NCBI RefSeq assembly: GCF_009749395.1
Contig: NZ_WBIR01000020.1
Location: 29,645-93,644 of the forward strand
From: Agromyces salentinus
Lineage (GTDB): Bacteria > Actinomycetota > Actinomycetes > Actinomycetales > Microbacteriaceae
Direction of reading: 5' to 3'
Length of the DNA: 64,000 bases
The notes below the pieces were generated by a model that was not told the DNA's origin, made no database searches, and was given only the letters and a program-made list of their open reading frames with translations. The translations under genes were made by a program, and so were the position numbers. Below, piece after piece: positions 17,172 through 26,192 of the stretch; the stretch's first letter is position 1; every line of letters begins with the position of its first letter.

Positions 17172-18386
17172 ATGACGACTCGCACGCCATCACTCGCCAC
17201 GGCGATTCCCACCACCGACGAGGACCCGTTCGGCCGCGAGGTCCTCGCCGATCCGCTGCCGTTCCAGCATCGCCTGCGCGAAGCGGGGGAGGTCGTGCTC
17301 CTCGAGCGATACGGGGTCTACGCGATGGGACGCTACGAGACCGTCCGTGCCGCCTTGCTCGACTGGCAGGGGTTCGAGTCCTCGGCCGGCGTCGGGATCA
17401 CCGACTTCCGGAGCGAGACGCCGTGGCGTCCGCCGAGCCTGCTGCTCGAAGCGGATCCGCCGCATCATGATGCGCCACGGTCGGTGCTCGAGAAGATCCT
17501 CGGCCCGCGCGAACTCCGAGAGTTGGCGCCCGGCTGGGAAGCCGATGCCGAGGTGCTCGTGGACGAGGTGCTCGCACGGGGCACGGAGCTCGACGCCGTC
17601 GAGGCGTTCGCGGAGGCATTCCCGCTCCGGGTGTTCCCCGACGCCGTCGGGATCCCCGACGAGGGGCGCGAGCACCTCCTGCCGTATGGCGACCACCTGT
17701 TCAACAGCTTCGGGCCCGAGAACTTCCTCGTGCAGCACGGTGCACCGCACATCGGCGAGCATTCGGCCTGGGTGAACGCGCAGTGCGCGCGCGACCGCCT
17801 GAGCCCGGGCGGATTCGGGTCGGCGATCTGGGCGGCCGCCGACCGCGGTGACCTGTCCGTCGACCAGGCGCCGCTCATCGTGCGGTCGCTGCTCTCTGCG
17901 GGGGTGGACACCACGGTGCACGCCATCGGGGCGGTCCTGCATGCGTTCGCGACGCATCCGGACGCATGGGCGCAGTTGCGTGCCGATCCGTCGCTCGCGC
18001 GGGTGGCCTTCGACGAGGCGATCCGGCTCGAGGCCCCCGTGCAGACGTTCTTCCGGACGACCACGAGGGACATCGAGCTCGGCGGAGTGCGGATCCCGGC
18101 CCGCCGGAAGATCCTGATGTTCCTGGGCTCCGCCAATGCCGACCCGAGGCGATGGGTGGACCCGGAGCGGTTCGACCTCTCCCGCGACCCCTCGGGCCAC
18201 GTCGGCTTCGGCATGGGGATCCACCAGTGCGTCGGCCAGCACGTCGCCCGGCTCGAGGCGACCTCGCTCATCACGGCGTTGGCGCGACGGGTCGAGTCGA
18301 TCGAGCTCCTCGGCGAGCCGGAGCGCCACCTCAACAACACGCTCCGCGCCTGGAAACGCATGCCGATCCGAGTGACGTTCACGTGA
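17172..18386 (+). CDS. CYP199A-like cytochrome P450, predicted 4-methoxybenzoate O-demethylase
   Basis: A 404-residue soluble P450. Seen are the I-helix acid-alcohol pair in SAGVDTTVH (D246, T247), ExxR (E282-R285) and the heme-ligand Cys353 in FGMGIHQCVG. Long stretches match the CYP199A family as I know it: PWRPPSLLLEADPP, PLRVFPDAVGIPDEGREHLL, PVQTFFRTTTRDIELGG and MFLGSANADPRRW. The residues that hold the benzoate carboxylate in CYP199A4 have counterparts here at R86, S89, R238 and S239. The predicted reaction is 4-methoxybenzoate to 4-hydroxybenzoate plus formaldehyde. That product is the PobA substrate (30.6 kb), and formaldehyde is the HxlA substrate. The stop overlaps the SDR start. 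Confidence 0.88.
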   Translation: MTTRTPSLATAIPTTDEDPFGREVLADPLPFQHRLREAGEVVLLERYGVYAMGRYETVRAALLDWQGFESSAGVGITDFRSETPWRPPSLLLEADPPHHDAPRSVLEKILGPRELRELAPGWEADAEVLVDEVLARGTELDAVEAFAEAFPLRVFPDAVGIPDEGREHLLPYGDHLFNSFGPENFLVQHGAPHIGEHSAWVNAQCARDRLSPGGFGSAIWAAADRGDLSVDQAPLIVRSLLSAGVDTTVHAIGAVLHAFATHPDAWAQLRADPSLARVAFDEAIRLEAPVQTFFRTTTRDIELGGVRIPARRKILMFLGSANADPRRWVDPERFDLSRDPSGHVGFGMGIHQCVGQHVARLEATSLITALARRVESIELLGEPERHLNNTLRAWKRMPIRVTFT

Positions 18387-19216
18387 ACGACGAGCCAAGG
18401 ACCGAACCCGCGGCCGTGCGCGGCGGAGCGCGTGCGGACGGACACGGAGGGCGCAACTACGTGGTCACCGGAGCGGCATCGGGAATCGGCGCAGCGTGCG
18501 CCGCCCTGCTCTCCCGGCGCGGAGCGCACGTCATCATGGCGGACGTGCAGTGGGACGGCGGTCCCGACGCGGAGCCCTGCGTGGGATCCCGGCCCGGCCA
18601 GGAGCGGATCGAACTCGACGTCGCCGATCCATCAGCATGGCGCGCACTCGCCGACCGCCTCCGTGACGCCCGGGGGGTGATGCACGGGCTTGTGAATGCC
18701 GCGGGCATCACGCGTCGAGCTCGTCTCGCAGACGCCACCCCCGCTGACTTCGAGGCCGCGTTCTCGGTGAACACCGTGGGACCCGTCCTCGGCATCCAGG
18801 CGATCGCACCAGTCATGGATACGAGCGGCTCGATCGTGAACATCGGTTCCGCGGCGGGCTTCTCAGCGCACTACGGGATCGCATACGGAGCAAGCAAGTG
18901 GGCGATTCGAGGCGTGACGAAGTCGGCCGCGATCGAGCTCGCGGCTCGCGGCATCCGCGTCAACCTGGTGAGTCCGGGCTACGTCGAGACCCCGATGACC
19001 GCATCGGCATCCGACGCGTTCAGGGCGGCGAGCGTCGCGTCCACGCCCATGGGACGGGCCGGCAGGCCCGACGAGGTCGCCGAGATCGTCGCGATGCTGC
19101 TGTCGCCCTCGGCCTCGTACATCACGTCGGCCGAGATCGCCGTCGACGGCGGCCTGGTCGGCCACGGTGGCGGACTGGCACTCGCACGGGCCGTCGACGC
19201 GACCGCACCGGACTGA
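18383..19216 (+). CDS. Short-chain dehydrogenase/reductase
   Basis: A 277-residue classical SDR. The cofactor motif TGAASGIG is at 29-36, with Asp54 suggesting NAD over NADP. NAAG is near 105-108 and the catalytic triad is S156, Y168, K172. The GTG start overlaps the P450 stop, so it is translationally coupled to the P450. The substrate is not evident from sequence; an aromatic alcohol or a ring-derived hydroxyl compound would fit. The SDR carries a 24-residue lead before the Rossmann fold. Confidence 0.85.
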   Translation: MNDEPRTEPAAVRGGARADGHGGRNYVVTGAASGIGAACAALLSRRGAHVIMADVQWDGGPDAEPCVGSRPGQERIELDVADPSAWRALADRLRDARGVMHGLVNAAGITRRARLADATPADFEAAFSVNTVGPVLGIQAIAPVMDTSGSIVNIGSAAGFSAHYGIAYGASKWAIRGVTKSAAIELAARGIRVNLVSPGYVETPMTASASDAFRAASVASTPMGRAGRPDEVAEIVAMLLSPSASYITSAEIAVDGGLVGHGGGLALARAVDATAPD

Positions 19217-19262
19217 TGAGGCCCCGAATGAGCCCGGATCGCATCGCCACCGGGACTGCGTG

Positions 19263-20507
19263 ATGGGCCACCGTGCCGCCGAACGACGCGCGGACCCCAC
19301 CCACCGTCGTGCCGGAGCCTCGCAGGCCGCCCCGCTCCTGGCCGCGAGCTGCATGCCCGTGCTCGGATCGGTGCTGATCACGCCGGTGCTGCCGCAACTC
19401 TCGGCGCATTTCGGCGCTGCGCCGATGTCGGCGGTCCTCGTTCCGATGATCGTGGTGCTCCCTGCCCTGATGATCGCCCTGTTCGCGCCGTTCGCCGGGC
19501 AGATCGTCGATCGGTTCGGCCGCAAGCCGCTGCTGTTCTGGGCGTTGATCGCCTATGCAGCGGTCGGAACGGTGCCCGCGTGGTTCGACGACCTCGGCGT
19601 GATCCTCGCGAGCCGTGTGCTGGTCGGAATCTGCGAGGCGGCCATCATGACGGCGTGCACCACCCTGCTCGTGGACTACTTCCCCGGCGAGCGGCGACGC
19701 AACCGCTACCTCGCCCTGCAGACGGTGGTGACGACGATCGCGGCCACGGCGTTCATCCTCCTCGGCGGAGCGCTCGGCTGGGTGGGCTGGCAGACACCGT
19801 TCTGGGTGTACGCGGTCAGCTTGATCATCGCCTCCGTCATGTCGACGCTCCTCTGGGAGCCGAGCGACGCCGACGCCGACGCCAGGATGATCGAGGCCCA
19901 CTCGTTCTCCGCCGGAAGGTTCCGGCCCAGAGGGCGCGTTCCGTGGGAGCGGATCGGCGTGCCCCTCCTGGTCAGCGTCTTCGGCGGGTTCACCTTCTAC
20001 GTGATGGTGCTCGAGGTCGGCTATCTCGTCGTCGGAACCGGAGTCGCGATCGATGACACGCACGTCATCGGCTGGGTCGCCGCGGTGTGCTCGCTTGCCA
20101 CGGTGCTCGGCGGACTCTCATTCCCGCGCGTCTCCCGGCTGCCCCGAGGCTTCTTCCTGCCGGCGGCGTTCGTCCTCCAAGGCGTCGGGATGCTGGCCGT
20201 CTGGCTCGTGCCGTCCGGCGGCGTCATCTTCGGAGCCGTGCTGGCGTCGTTCGGCTCCGGGCTCCTCCTGCCCGCGTTGATCACCTGGGTCGTCTCGGCG
20301 GCGAACTTCGGCGACCGCGGCCGGATCACGGGCCTGTGGACCGCCGCCTTCTTCTTCGGCCAGTTCCTGACGCCGATCGGCATGGCTGCAGTGACGGCGG
20401 GGGTCGGATCACTGACCGCAGCAGTGGGCGTCGTCGGCGTCGTCGCCGTCGTGATCGCATTCGCGGTCGCCGCAGCGCTGCTTCCGTCGGCATCGGACCC
20501 GGGCTGA
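19263..20507 (+). CDS. MFS transporter (paralogue of the one at 27311)
   Basis: A 414-residue major facilitator protein with about 12 hydrophobic helices. The signature loop between helices 2 and 3 appears as FAGQIVDRFGRKPLL. It shares long near-identical blocks with the transporter at 27311, for example SCMPVLGSVLITP, VLVGICEAAIMTACTTLLVDYF and LQTVVTT, so the two are recent paralogues. It sits at the end of the reductase-P450-SDR genes, suggesting uptake of an aromatic acid or aglycone. No strong ribosome-binding site is seen; the ATG at 19263 was chosen because homology with the paralogue begins soon after. Confidence 0.85.
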   Translation: MGHRAAERRADPTHRRAGASQAAPLLAASCMPVLGSVLITPVLPQLSAHFGAAPMSAVLVPMIVVLPALMIALFAPFAGQIVDRFGRKPLLFWALIAYAAVGTVPAWFDDLGVILASRVLVGICEAAIMTACTTLLVDYFPGERRRNRYLALQTVVTTIAATAFILLGGALGWVGWQTPFWVYAVSLIIASVMSTLLWEPSDADADARMIEAHSFSAGRFRPRGRVPWERIGVPLLVSVFGGFTFYVMVLEVGYLVVGTGVAIDDTHVIGWVAAVCSLATVLGGLSFPRVSRLPRGFFLPAAFVLQGVGMLAVWLVPSGGVIFGAVLASFGSGLLLPALITWVVSAANFGDRGRITGLWTAAFFFGQFLTPIGMAAVTAGVGSLTAAVGVVGVVAVVIAFAVAAALLPSASDPG

Positions 20508-20533
20508 TCCTTCGTGCACCGCGTGACGAACGA

Positions 20534-20569
20534 AGGCCGCCCGAACCCCGTCGCGGGGTCGGGCGGCCT
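20534..20569. terminator. Bidirectional terminator hairpin
   Basis: AGGCCGCCCGA and its complement TCGGGCGGCCT enclose a second stem CCCCG/CGGGG with a TCG loop and one bulged A. It sits between the convergent MFS gene and dioxygenase gene. No clear U-tract is present. Confidence 0.75.
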
Positions 20570-20587
20570 CGTGCGGCCCGCGTCGGA

Positions 20588-21622
20588 TCAGCCGCGACCC
20601 TGCTTCGCGTACGGGTTCGCGAGCGCGTCGGCGATGATCTCCTCGGCGGTGTCGGGGTGCAGGCCCTCCTCGGTGGCCGATGGCGCGGCATCCGGGGGGA
20701 ACGATTCGGTCATCGACATCGGCATGGCGCCGTTGCGGTAGAGGTTGTTCGAGCCCTGCGAGGGCTTCCAGTCGTTCGGCTGCCAGTCGGGCACGTAGTT
20801 GCGGTAGCCGCCCGTGTTGACCTCGATGCGCATGCCGCTCGGGTCGCGGAAGTAGAGGAAGTTCTGCTCGCCGATGCCGTGGATCGACGGGCCGTACTCG
20901 ATCTCGACGCCGTTCTCCATGAGCACGTCGGCCGCCTGGAGCAGGTCTTCACGGGTGTCGACCCAGAACGCGTAGTGGTTCACGCGGCCGGGGCGCTGCG
21001 AGGTGTCGAGCACGACGGCGAGGTCGTGCGACTTCTCGTTCGTCGTGATGACGCCGAAGACGGTGATGGGGGCCTCGTCGAGCACGGTGTACGCCATGAT
21101 GCGGAAGCCGAGCACGTCGCGGTACCACTCGGCGAACCCGCGCACGTCGCGGGCCGCGACCGTGACGTGGTCGAGGAAGCGCGGGCCGACGGCGTGCCGC
21201 GTGCGTCGTTCGGGACGGTCGGGGAAGATCGAGGCGAACTCGCCCTCGCCGCGGTACTTGTCGACGTCCCAGAACAGCTTCATCGTGTGGCCGAAGGGGC
21301 CGGTGAAGGTGTACGACCGGCCGTGGCCGAAGCCCGAGTCGTGCCAGACGCCTGCGACACCGGCGGCCTCGATGCGGCGGGCCGCCTCGTCGAGGGCCTC
21401 GTCGCTCGTGGTGCGCCAGGCCATCTCGACGAGCGCCGGCTCGGCCCCGTGCGAGATCACGAGGCTGTAGTCGTAGTAGTCGCCCCACGAGCGCAGGTAC
21501 GTCTTGCCGCCCTCGCTCGCGATCGCGCGGACGCCAACGAGACGCTCGTAGAAGGCGACGGATGCCGCGGGGTCGGGCGCCGCGATCTCGACGTGCGCGA
21601 GGTGGGAGAGGAGTTTGATCAT
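20588..21622 (-). CDS. Type I extradiol dioxygenase (VOC fold), FdeC-like candidate
   Basis: A 344-residue catechol 2,3-dioxygenase-family enzyme with two VOC modules. The Fe(II) ligands are H152 (LDHVTVA), H216 (VNHYAFW) and E267 (GMRIEVN), with the conserved second-sphere H199 and Y257 also in place. It should cleave a vicinal diol ring next to the hydroxyls. About 55 residues follow the usual C-terminus and look low-complexity. The start at 21622 has GAAGGA upstream. It is divergent from the FAH-cyclase-monooxygenase operon, with two ATC-N9-GAT sites between. In context the likely substrate is a hydroxylated flavonoid A-ring, but a simple catechol cannot be excluded. Confidence 0.88.
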   Translation of the reverse strand: MIKLLSHLAHVEIAAPDPAASVAFYERLVGVRAIASEGGKTYLRSWGDYYDYSLVISHGAEPALVEMAWRTTSDEALDEAARRIEAAGVAGVWHDSGFGHGRSYTFTGPFGHTMKLFWDVDKYRGEGEFASIFPDRPERRTRHAVGPRFLDHVTVAARDVRGFAEWYRDVLGFRIMAYTVLDEAPITVFGVITTNEKSHDLAVVLDTSQRPGRVNHYAFWVDTREDLLQAADVLMENGVEIEYGPSIHGIGEQNFLYFRDPSGMRIEVNTGGYRNYVPDWQPNDWKPSQGSNNLYRNGAMPMSMTESFPPDAAPSATEEGLHPDTAEEIIADALANPYAKQGRG

Positions 21623-21728
21623 CGTTGATCCTTCGGTCGTTCCGATTGGGCTGTGCGCACGTGGCGCCACAGGACCACCCTGCGGTCGGCCATGAGTATC
21701 CGGGAAGGTGAATCTGCGGATACCGCAC

Positions 21729-21743
21729 ATCGACCGCAGTGAT
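21729..21743. promoter_or_regulatory. ATC-N9-GAT nod-box-like site A
   Basis: ATCGACCGCAGTGAT, 107 bp upstream of the dioxygenase start codon. After GAT it continues ACGCG, resembling the flank of the 6992 site (AGGCG). Confidence 0.55.
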
Positions 21744-21776
21744 ACGCGCCGACCCCGACGCTCGAGGCGTGGAGGT

Positions 21777-21791
21777 ATCAGGCCGGCTGAT
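21777..21791. promoter_or_regulatory. ATC-N9-GAT nod-box-like site B
   Basis: ATCAGGCCGGCTGAT, 99 bp upstream of the first operon gene and 48 bp from site A (start to start). One site could serve each divergent promoter. Confidence 0.55.
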
Positions 21792-21889
21792 GCGCGGTAT
21801 CACCGATCTCCGCTGTGCTGATGCGCCCGAACGGTATTTGATCGAGCACACCGGATGCACCGACGCGTCCGGCGAACGGAGATCCACTC

Positions 21890-22903
21890 GTGACGACGCC
21901 GTCAGGCCCGACCGTCCCCTTCGCCCTCGCGCGATTCGCAACCGACGCCGGCTCCGTGCCCGGACTCGTGGTCGGCGACCGCATCCGCCCGCTGTCGCCG
22001 GCCGAGCTCGGCGCCCCCTCGCTCAACGAGTTCCTGGCCGCGGGCGAGGCCGCGTGGGATCGCATCGCCGCGCTCGCCGCGGTCGCATCCGACGCCTCCC
22101 ACTCGGACGGCACCACCGCGGATGCCGCGTGGCGACCGCTCGAGGCGGTCACCCTGCTGGCCCCCGTCGAGCCCCGCCAGGTGCTCCAGACCGGCGCGAA
22201 CTACCGCACCCACGTCATCGACCTCGTCGCGGCCGGCCGCGCCAAGGACGACCCGCGCCCCATCGAGGAGCTCCGCGAGTGGGCCGCCGAGCTCATGGAC
22301 CGCCGCGCACGCGAGGGCATCCCGTACTTCTTCATCGGGCTCCCCGCCTGCGTCGTCGGCGCCGAAGAGGTGCTCGAGCTGCCCGACTACAGCGAGCAGC
22401 ACGACTGGGAGCTCGAGCTCGCGGTCGTCATCGGCTCGCCCGCGTTCCGCGTGAGCCGGGAGGACGCGATGGCACACGTGGCCGGCTACACGATCGTGAA
22501 CGACATCACGACGCGCGACCTCGTGTTCCGCCAGGACATGAAGGACATCGGCACCGACTGGTACCGGGCCAAGAACGCGCCGGGCTTCCTGCCCACCGGC
22601 CCCTTCCTCGTGCCGGCCAGGCACATCGCCGACCCCGGCGACCTGCGCCTCACGCTCACCCTCAACGGCGAGACGATGCAGGATGCCACGACCGGCGACC
22701 TCCTCTTCGACATCCCGGCGCTCATCGCCGCCGCCTCCGAGACGATGCCGCTGCTGCCGGGCGACCTGCTCCTCACGGGGAGCCCCGCCGGCAACGGCAT
22801 CGCGCACGGGCGGCTGCTGCGCGACGGCGACGTCATGGTCGGCACGATCGAGGGCCTCGGGTCGCAGGTCGTGCGCGCCGCCGCCGCGCGGGTGCCGGCA
22901 TGA
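21890..22903 (+). CDS. Fumarylacetoacetate hydrolase-family protein 1
   Basis: A 337-residue FAH-superfamily enzyme. The metal-binding acidic residues are in HDWELELAVVIG (about 181-192) and the following Asp in VNDITTRDL. PTGPF and GDLLLTGSPAGNG give the typical C-terminal blocks. Members hydrolyse C-C bonds of beta-diketone ring-fission products or decarboxylate and hydrate oxo acids. The GTG start at 21890 follows GGAG. The stop overlaps the cyclase gene (ATGA). It is the first gene of the operon divergent from the extradiol dioxygenase, so it probably acts on the ring-cleavage product. Confidence 0.87.
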   Translation: MTTPSGPTVPFALARFATDAGSVPGLVVGDRIRPLSPAELGAPSLNEFLAAGEAAWDRIAALAAVASDASHSDGTTADAAWRPLEAVTLLAPVEPRQVLQTGANYRTHVIDLVAAGRAKDDPRPIEELREWAAELMDRRAREGIPYFFIGLPACVVGAEEVLELPDYSEQHDWELELAVVIGSPAFRVSREDAMAHVAGYTIVNDITTRDLVFRQDMKDIGTDWYRAKNAPGFLPTGPFLVPARHIADPGDLRLTLTLNGETMQDATTGDLLFDIPALIAAASETMPLLPGDLLLTGSPAGNGIAHGRLLRDGDVMVGTIEGLGSQVVRAAAARVPA

Positions 22904-23931
22904 CCACGGCCACCGGGCACCCGAGCGCGCTCACCGAGGACCCGCGGGAGCTCGACCGCACCGACCCGCTCGGTCACATCGCCGCCGCCGCCGAGGCGTA
23001 CCGCAACTGGGGCCGCTGGGGCGAGGACGACCGGCTCGGCACGCTCAACCTCATCGACGACGAAGCCAGGGCGCGGGCCGCAGCCCTGGTGCGCCGTGGG
23101 GCGTCCTTCTCGCTCTCCCAGCCCTTCGACATGAACGGCCCGCAGCAGGGCTGGCGCCGACGCACGAACCCCGTGCACACGATGCTCGACACGGGTACCG
23201 ACGCCGAGTTCCTCGGCCAGGGGTTCCCGCACGGACTCGGCGGCGCCGACGACGTCATCGCGATGCCGCTGCAGTGCTCGACGCAGTGGGACGGCCTCGG
23301 CCACATCTTCGACCGCGGCCTGGCCTGGAACGGACGGTCGGCGGGAACGGTCGTCACGAGCGAGGGCGACCTCGTCACGGGCATCGAGCACGCGGCATCC
23401 GCCATCGTCGGACGCGGGGTGCTGCTCGACCTCGGCCGGTCCCTCGGCCCGCGGCTGGGCGGGGCCGGCGCCGACGAACTCCCCGATGGATACGCGATCA
23501 CCGTCGAGGACCTCGAGGCGTGCATCACCGCCCAGGGCTCGACCTCGAGCGTCGGACGGGGCGACCTCGTCCTCGTCCGGACCGGCCGCTACACCCGGGC
23601 CCGTCGCGAGGGCTGGAACGGCTACGCCGGGGGCCCGAGCGCCGGCCTCTCGTTCACGACGGCCGGGTGGATCCACCGCACCGAGATCGCCGCGATCGCG
23701 ACCGACACGTGGGGCTTCGAGGTACGGCCCAACGAATTCGACGACGCGTTCCAGCCGCTCCACCAGGTGGTCATCCCGAACATCGGCCTGACCGTGGGGG
23801 AGATGTGGGACCTCGACGCGCTCGCCGAGGACTGCGCCGCCGACGGGCGCTACGAGTTCCTCCTCACCGCCCCGCCGCTCCCGATCACGGGCGCCGTCGG
23901 ATCGCCCGTCAACCCGATCGCCCTCAAGTAG
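22900..23931 (+). CDS. Cyclase-family hydrolase (PF04199 type)
   Basis: A 343-residue protein of the cyclase/kynurenine-formamidase-like superfamily. The metal site reads STQWDGLGH, the variant found in the long subgroup instead of the HxGTHxDxxxH form. RGVLLDLG and LVLVRTG are the expected flanking strands. Family members open lactones, amides or isatin-type rings. Here it may hydrolyse a lactone or enol intermediate after ring cleavage. It is translationally coupled to the FAH gene before it. Confidence 0.82.
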   Translation: MTTATGHPSALTEDPRELDRTDPLGHIAAAAEAYRNWGRWGEDDRLGTLNLIDDEARARAAALVRRGASFSLSQPFDMNGPQQGWRRRTNPVHTMLDTGTDAEFLGQGFPHGLGGADDVIAMPLQCSTQWDGLGHIFDRGLAWNGRSAGTVVTSEGDLVTGIEHAASAIVGRGVLLDLGRSLGPRLGGAGADELPDGYAITVEDLEACITAQGSTSSVGRGDLVLVRTGRYTRARREGWNGYAGGPSAGLSFTTAGWIHRTEIAAIATDTWGFEVRPNEFDDAFQPLHQVVIPNIGLTVGEMWDLDALAEDCAADGRYEFLLTAPPLPITGAVGSPVNPIALK

Positions 23932-23935
23932 CCCA

Positions 23936-23961
23936 CGACCGCAGCACCCGACCGCAGCACC
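23936..23961 (+). repeat. Tandem 13-bp repeat CGACCGCAGCACC x2
   Basis: Two exact adjacent copies in the 87-bp gap between the cyclase and monooxygenase genes. It may be replication slippage; no function is suggested. Confidence 0.6.
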
Positions 23962-24018
23962 CGCGACCGACGCCCACCCGACGCGCGGACGCACCACCGC
24001 ACGAACCACAAGGAGTCA

Positions 24019-25155
24019 ATGATGACCGCAGTCTCCCGAGTCGCCATCGCCGGGGGAGGGGTCGCCGGCATCGCCGCCGCGATCCTCCTGGCCGAGGGCG
24101 GCGTGCACGTCGACGTCTTCGAGCAGAAGCCGGATCCGGGCGCGCTCGGGTCCGGCATCACCCTGCAGGGCAACGCGCTCCGCGTCTTCGGGCGGCTCGG
24201 CGTCTGGCCGGCCGTGCAGGAGGCGTCGTACTCGTTCGACGTGCTCGGCATCCGGGCGCCGGGCCCGGAGGCGCCCGTGCTCGCGCAGATCCCCGACCAG
24301 CGCACCGGCGGCGAGGACTACCCCGCCACCGCGGGGATGTACCGGCCGGACCTCGCGCGCATCCTCACCGAGCGCGCCCGCGAGGTCGGTGCGAACATCC
24401 ACCTGGGCGCGACGGTCGCGTCGTTCGAGCAGGATGACGACGGCGTCGACGTGACGCTCTCCGACGGGCGGACCGACCGCTACGACCTCCTCATCGGCGC
24501 CGACGGGCTGCACTCGAGCATCCGCTCGATGCTCGGCATCGAGGTCGCGCCGCATCGCACCGGCATGGGCATCTGGCGGGCGTTCGTCCCGCGCCCGGAG
24601 GCGGTCACCCACACCGACCTCTACTACGGCGGCCCCGCCTTCATCGCCGGCTACTGCCCGACCGGCGAGGACTCGATGTACGCGTACCTCGTCGAGGCCG
24701 CGCAGGACCACGGCGACCTCGGCGAGGCCGAGCGCATCGAGCTCATGCGCGACCTCTCGCAGGGATACGGCGGTCCCTGGGAGGAGATCCGCTCCTCGCT
24801 CACCGCGTCGGCCAGGGTCAACTACACGTGGTTCACCGCGCACCTCGTGCCCGACGCCTGGAACCGCGGTCGGGTCGTCATCATCGGGGACGCCGCGCAC
24901 AGCTGCCCGCCCACGATCGCCCAGGGCGCCGCGCAGGCCGCCGAGGACGCCCTCGTCCTCGCGGAGCTCCTGCTCGCTCGCGACGCGGTTGACGTGTCGC
25001 TCTGGGACGAGTTCCACGCTCGGCGGCTGCCGCGGGCGAAGGCCGTCGTCGAGGCATCCGTGCAGGTCGGGCAGTGGATGCTCGACCACGAGCGCGACGC
25101 CGACGTCCCCGGGCTCATGTACCGCGTCGGGTCCCTCGTGAGCGAGCCGGCATGA
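24019..25155 (+). CDS. Flavin-dependent aromatic monooxygenase, FdeE-like candidate
   Basis: A 378-residue group A FAD monooxygenase. The dinucleotide motif is AGGGVAGIAAA near residue 10, the DG motif is IGADGLHSSIR (about 155-165), and the second FAD motif is VVIIGDAAHSCPP (about 291-303). Such enzymes hydroxylate phenols next to an existing hydroxyl using NAD(P)H and O2. In this operon it would create the vicinal diol needed by the extradiol dioxygenase; FdeE plays that role on naringenin (C8 hydroxylation). Salicylate- or 3-hydroxybenzoate-type substrates remain possible. AAGGAG precedes two consecutive ATGs (24019 and 24022). The stop overlaps the next start. Confidence 0.85.
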   Translation: MMTAVSRVAIAGGGVAGIAAAILLAEGGVHVDVFEQKPDPGALGSGITLQGNALRVFGRLGVWPAVQEASYSFDVLGIRAPGPEAPVLAQIPDQRTGGEDYPATAGMYRPDLARILTERAREVGANIHLGATVASFEQDDDGVDVTLSDGRTDRYDLLIGADGLHSSIRSMLGIEVAPHRTGMGIWRAFVPRPEAVTHTDLYYGGPAFIAGYCPTGEDSMYAYLVEAAQDHGDLGEAERIELMRDLSQGYGGPWEEIRSSLTASARVNYTWFTAHLVPDAWNRGRVVIIGDAAHSCPPTIAQGAAQAAEDALVLAELLLARDAVDVSLWDEFHARRLPRAKAVVEASVQVGQWMLDHERDADVPGLMYRVGSLVSEPA

Positions 25156-26192
25156 GCGCGCACGAGCCCGTGGTCGACGTGCACGCGCACGTCCTGCTCC
25201 CGGCCCTGCAGGGCCTGGCCCAGGCGGGCGATCCCGACGGGTTCGCGGCGGCGGCCGAACTCGAGGCCCGGCGCAACGGACCCGAGTCGCAGGCGGCATC
25301 CGGCGCGATGATCCGCGAGCGGTTCGCGAAGCTCACCGACCTGCCGACGCGCCTCGCCGCGATGGACGACGCGGGCATCGACCTCCAGGTCGTGTCGCCC
25401 TCGCCATCGCACTACTACCCGTGGGCCGATGCCGACCTGGCCGACCGGCTCGCGCGGGCGGCATCCCTCGCCACCGCGGAGCTCGTGGCCGAGGCCCCCG
25501 ATCGACTCCTCGGACTCGGGCTCGTGCCCCTGCAGCATCCGTCGCTCCTCGTGCCCGCACTCGAGTACGCCGTGCTCGAGCTCGGGCTCGTCGGGGTCGA
25601 GATCTCCTCGGGCGCGGGCGACGTCGAGCTCTCCGACGAGCGCCTCGAGCCGTTCTGGGCCCGTGCGTCGGAGCTCGAGGCCGTCGTCTTCCTGCACCCG
25701 TTCGGCTGCACGCTCGACGAGCGGCTCGACCGCTTCTACCTGGCCAACACCGTCGGCCAGCCGACCGAGAACGCCGTGGCGCTCTCGCACCTGATCTTCG
25801 GTGGCGTGCTCGACCGGCACCCGGGCCTTCGCATCGTGGCCGCCCACGGCGGCGGCTACCTGCCGGGCTACCTCGGCCGGAGCGACCATGCCTGGCGCGT
25901 GCGTCCGGAGGCCCGCGGATGCAGCGAGCCGCCGTCGAGCTACCTGCGGCGCCTCTGGTTCGACTCGCTCGTGCACGACGCTGCGAGCCTGCGCACGCTC
26001 GTCGGCGCGGCGGGTGCCGACCGGGTCGTGCTCGGCAGCGACTTCCCGTTCGACATGGGCGTCGAGGACCCCGTCGCGCTCGTGCGCGAGGCCGGGCTCG
26101 GCGAGGCGGCCGAGCGCGCGATCCTGTCGGGCGGCATCCGGTCGTTGATCCCGGCCCTCTCCCGGGCGCTCGACCCGGCGGTGGCCCCGTGA
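25152..26192 (+). CDS. Amidohydrolase 2 family (ACMSD-like) hydrolase or decarboxylase
   Basis: A 346-residue metal-dependent TIM-barrel protein. Ligand positions are HAH in VDVHAHVLLP (about 9-13), the His in FLHPFG, the His in AAHGGGYLPG and the Asp in VLGSDFPF. Relatives include 2-amino-3-carboxymuconate semialdehyde decarboxylase and resorcylate decarboxylases, as well as C-C hydrolases. In a meta-cleavage operon it could decarboxylate or hydrolyse the ring-fission acid. Starts and stops overlap both neighbours by four bases (ATGA, GTGA). Confidence 0.82.
   Translation: MSAHEPVVDVHAHVLLPALQGLAQAGDPDGFAAAAELEARRNGPESQAASGAMIRERFAKLTDLPTRLAAMDDAGIDLQVVSPSPSHYYPWADADLADRLARAASLATAELVAEAPDRLLGLGLVPLQHPSLLVPALEYAVLELGLVGVEISSGAGDVELSDERLEPFWARASELEAVVFLHPFGCTLDERLDRFYLANTVGQPTENAVALSHLIFGGVLDRHPGLRIVAAHGGGYLPGYLGRSDHAWRVRPEARGCSEPPSSYLRRLWFDSLVHDAASLRTLVGAAGADRVVLGSDFPFDMGVEDPVALVREAGLGEAAERAILSGGIRSLIPALSRALDPAVAP

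Larger units (their letters stand above)
21623..21889. other. Divergent control region, dioxygenase / hydrolase operon
   Basis: 267 bp without a gene. It holds two exact ATC-N9-GAT sites and repeated GTATC/GATAC words (near 21695, 21719, 21741, 21775, 21797). No confident -35/-10 pair was recognised. Confidence 0.6.
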
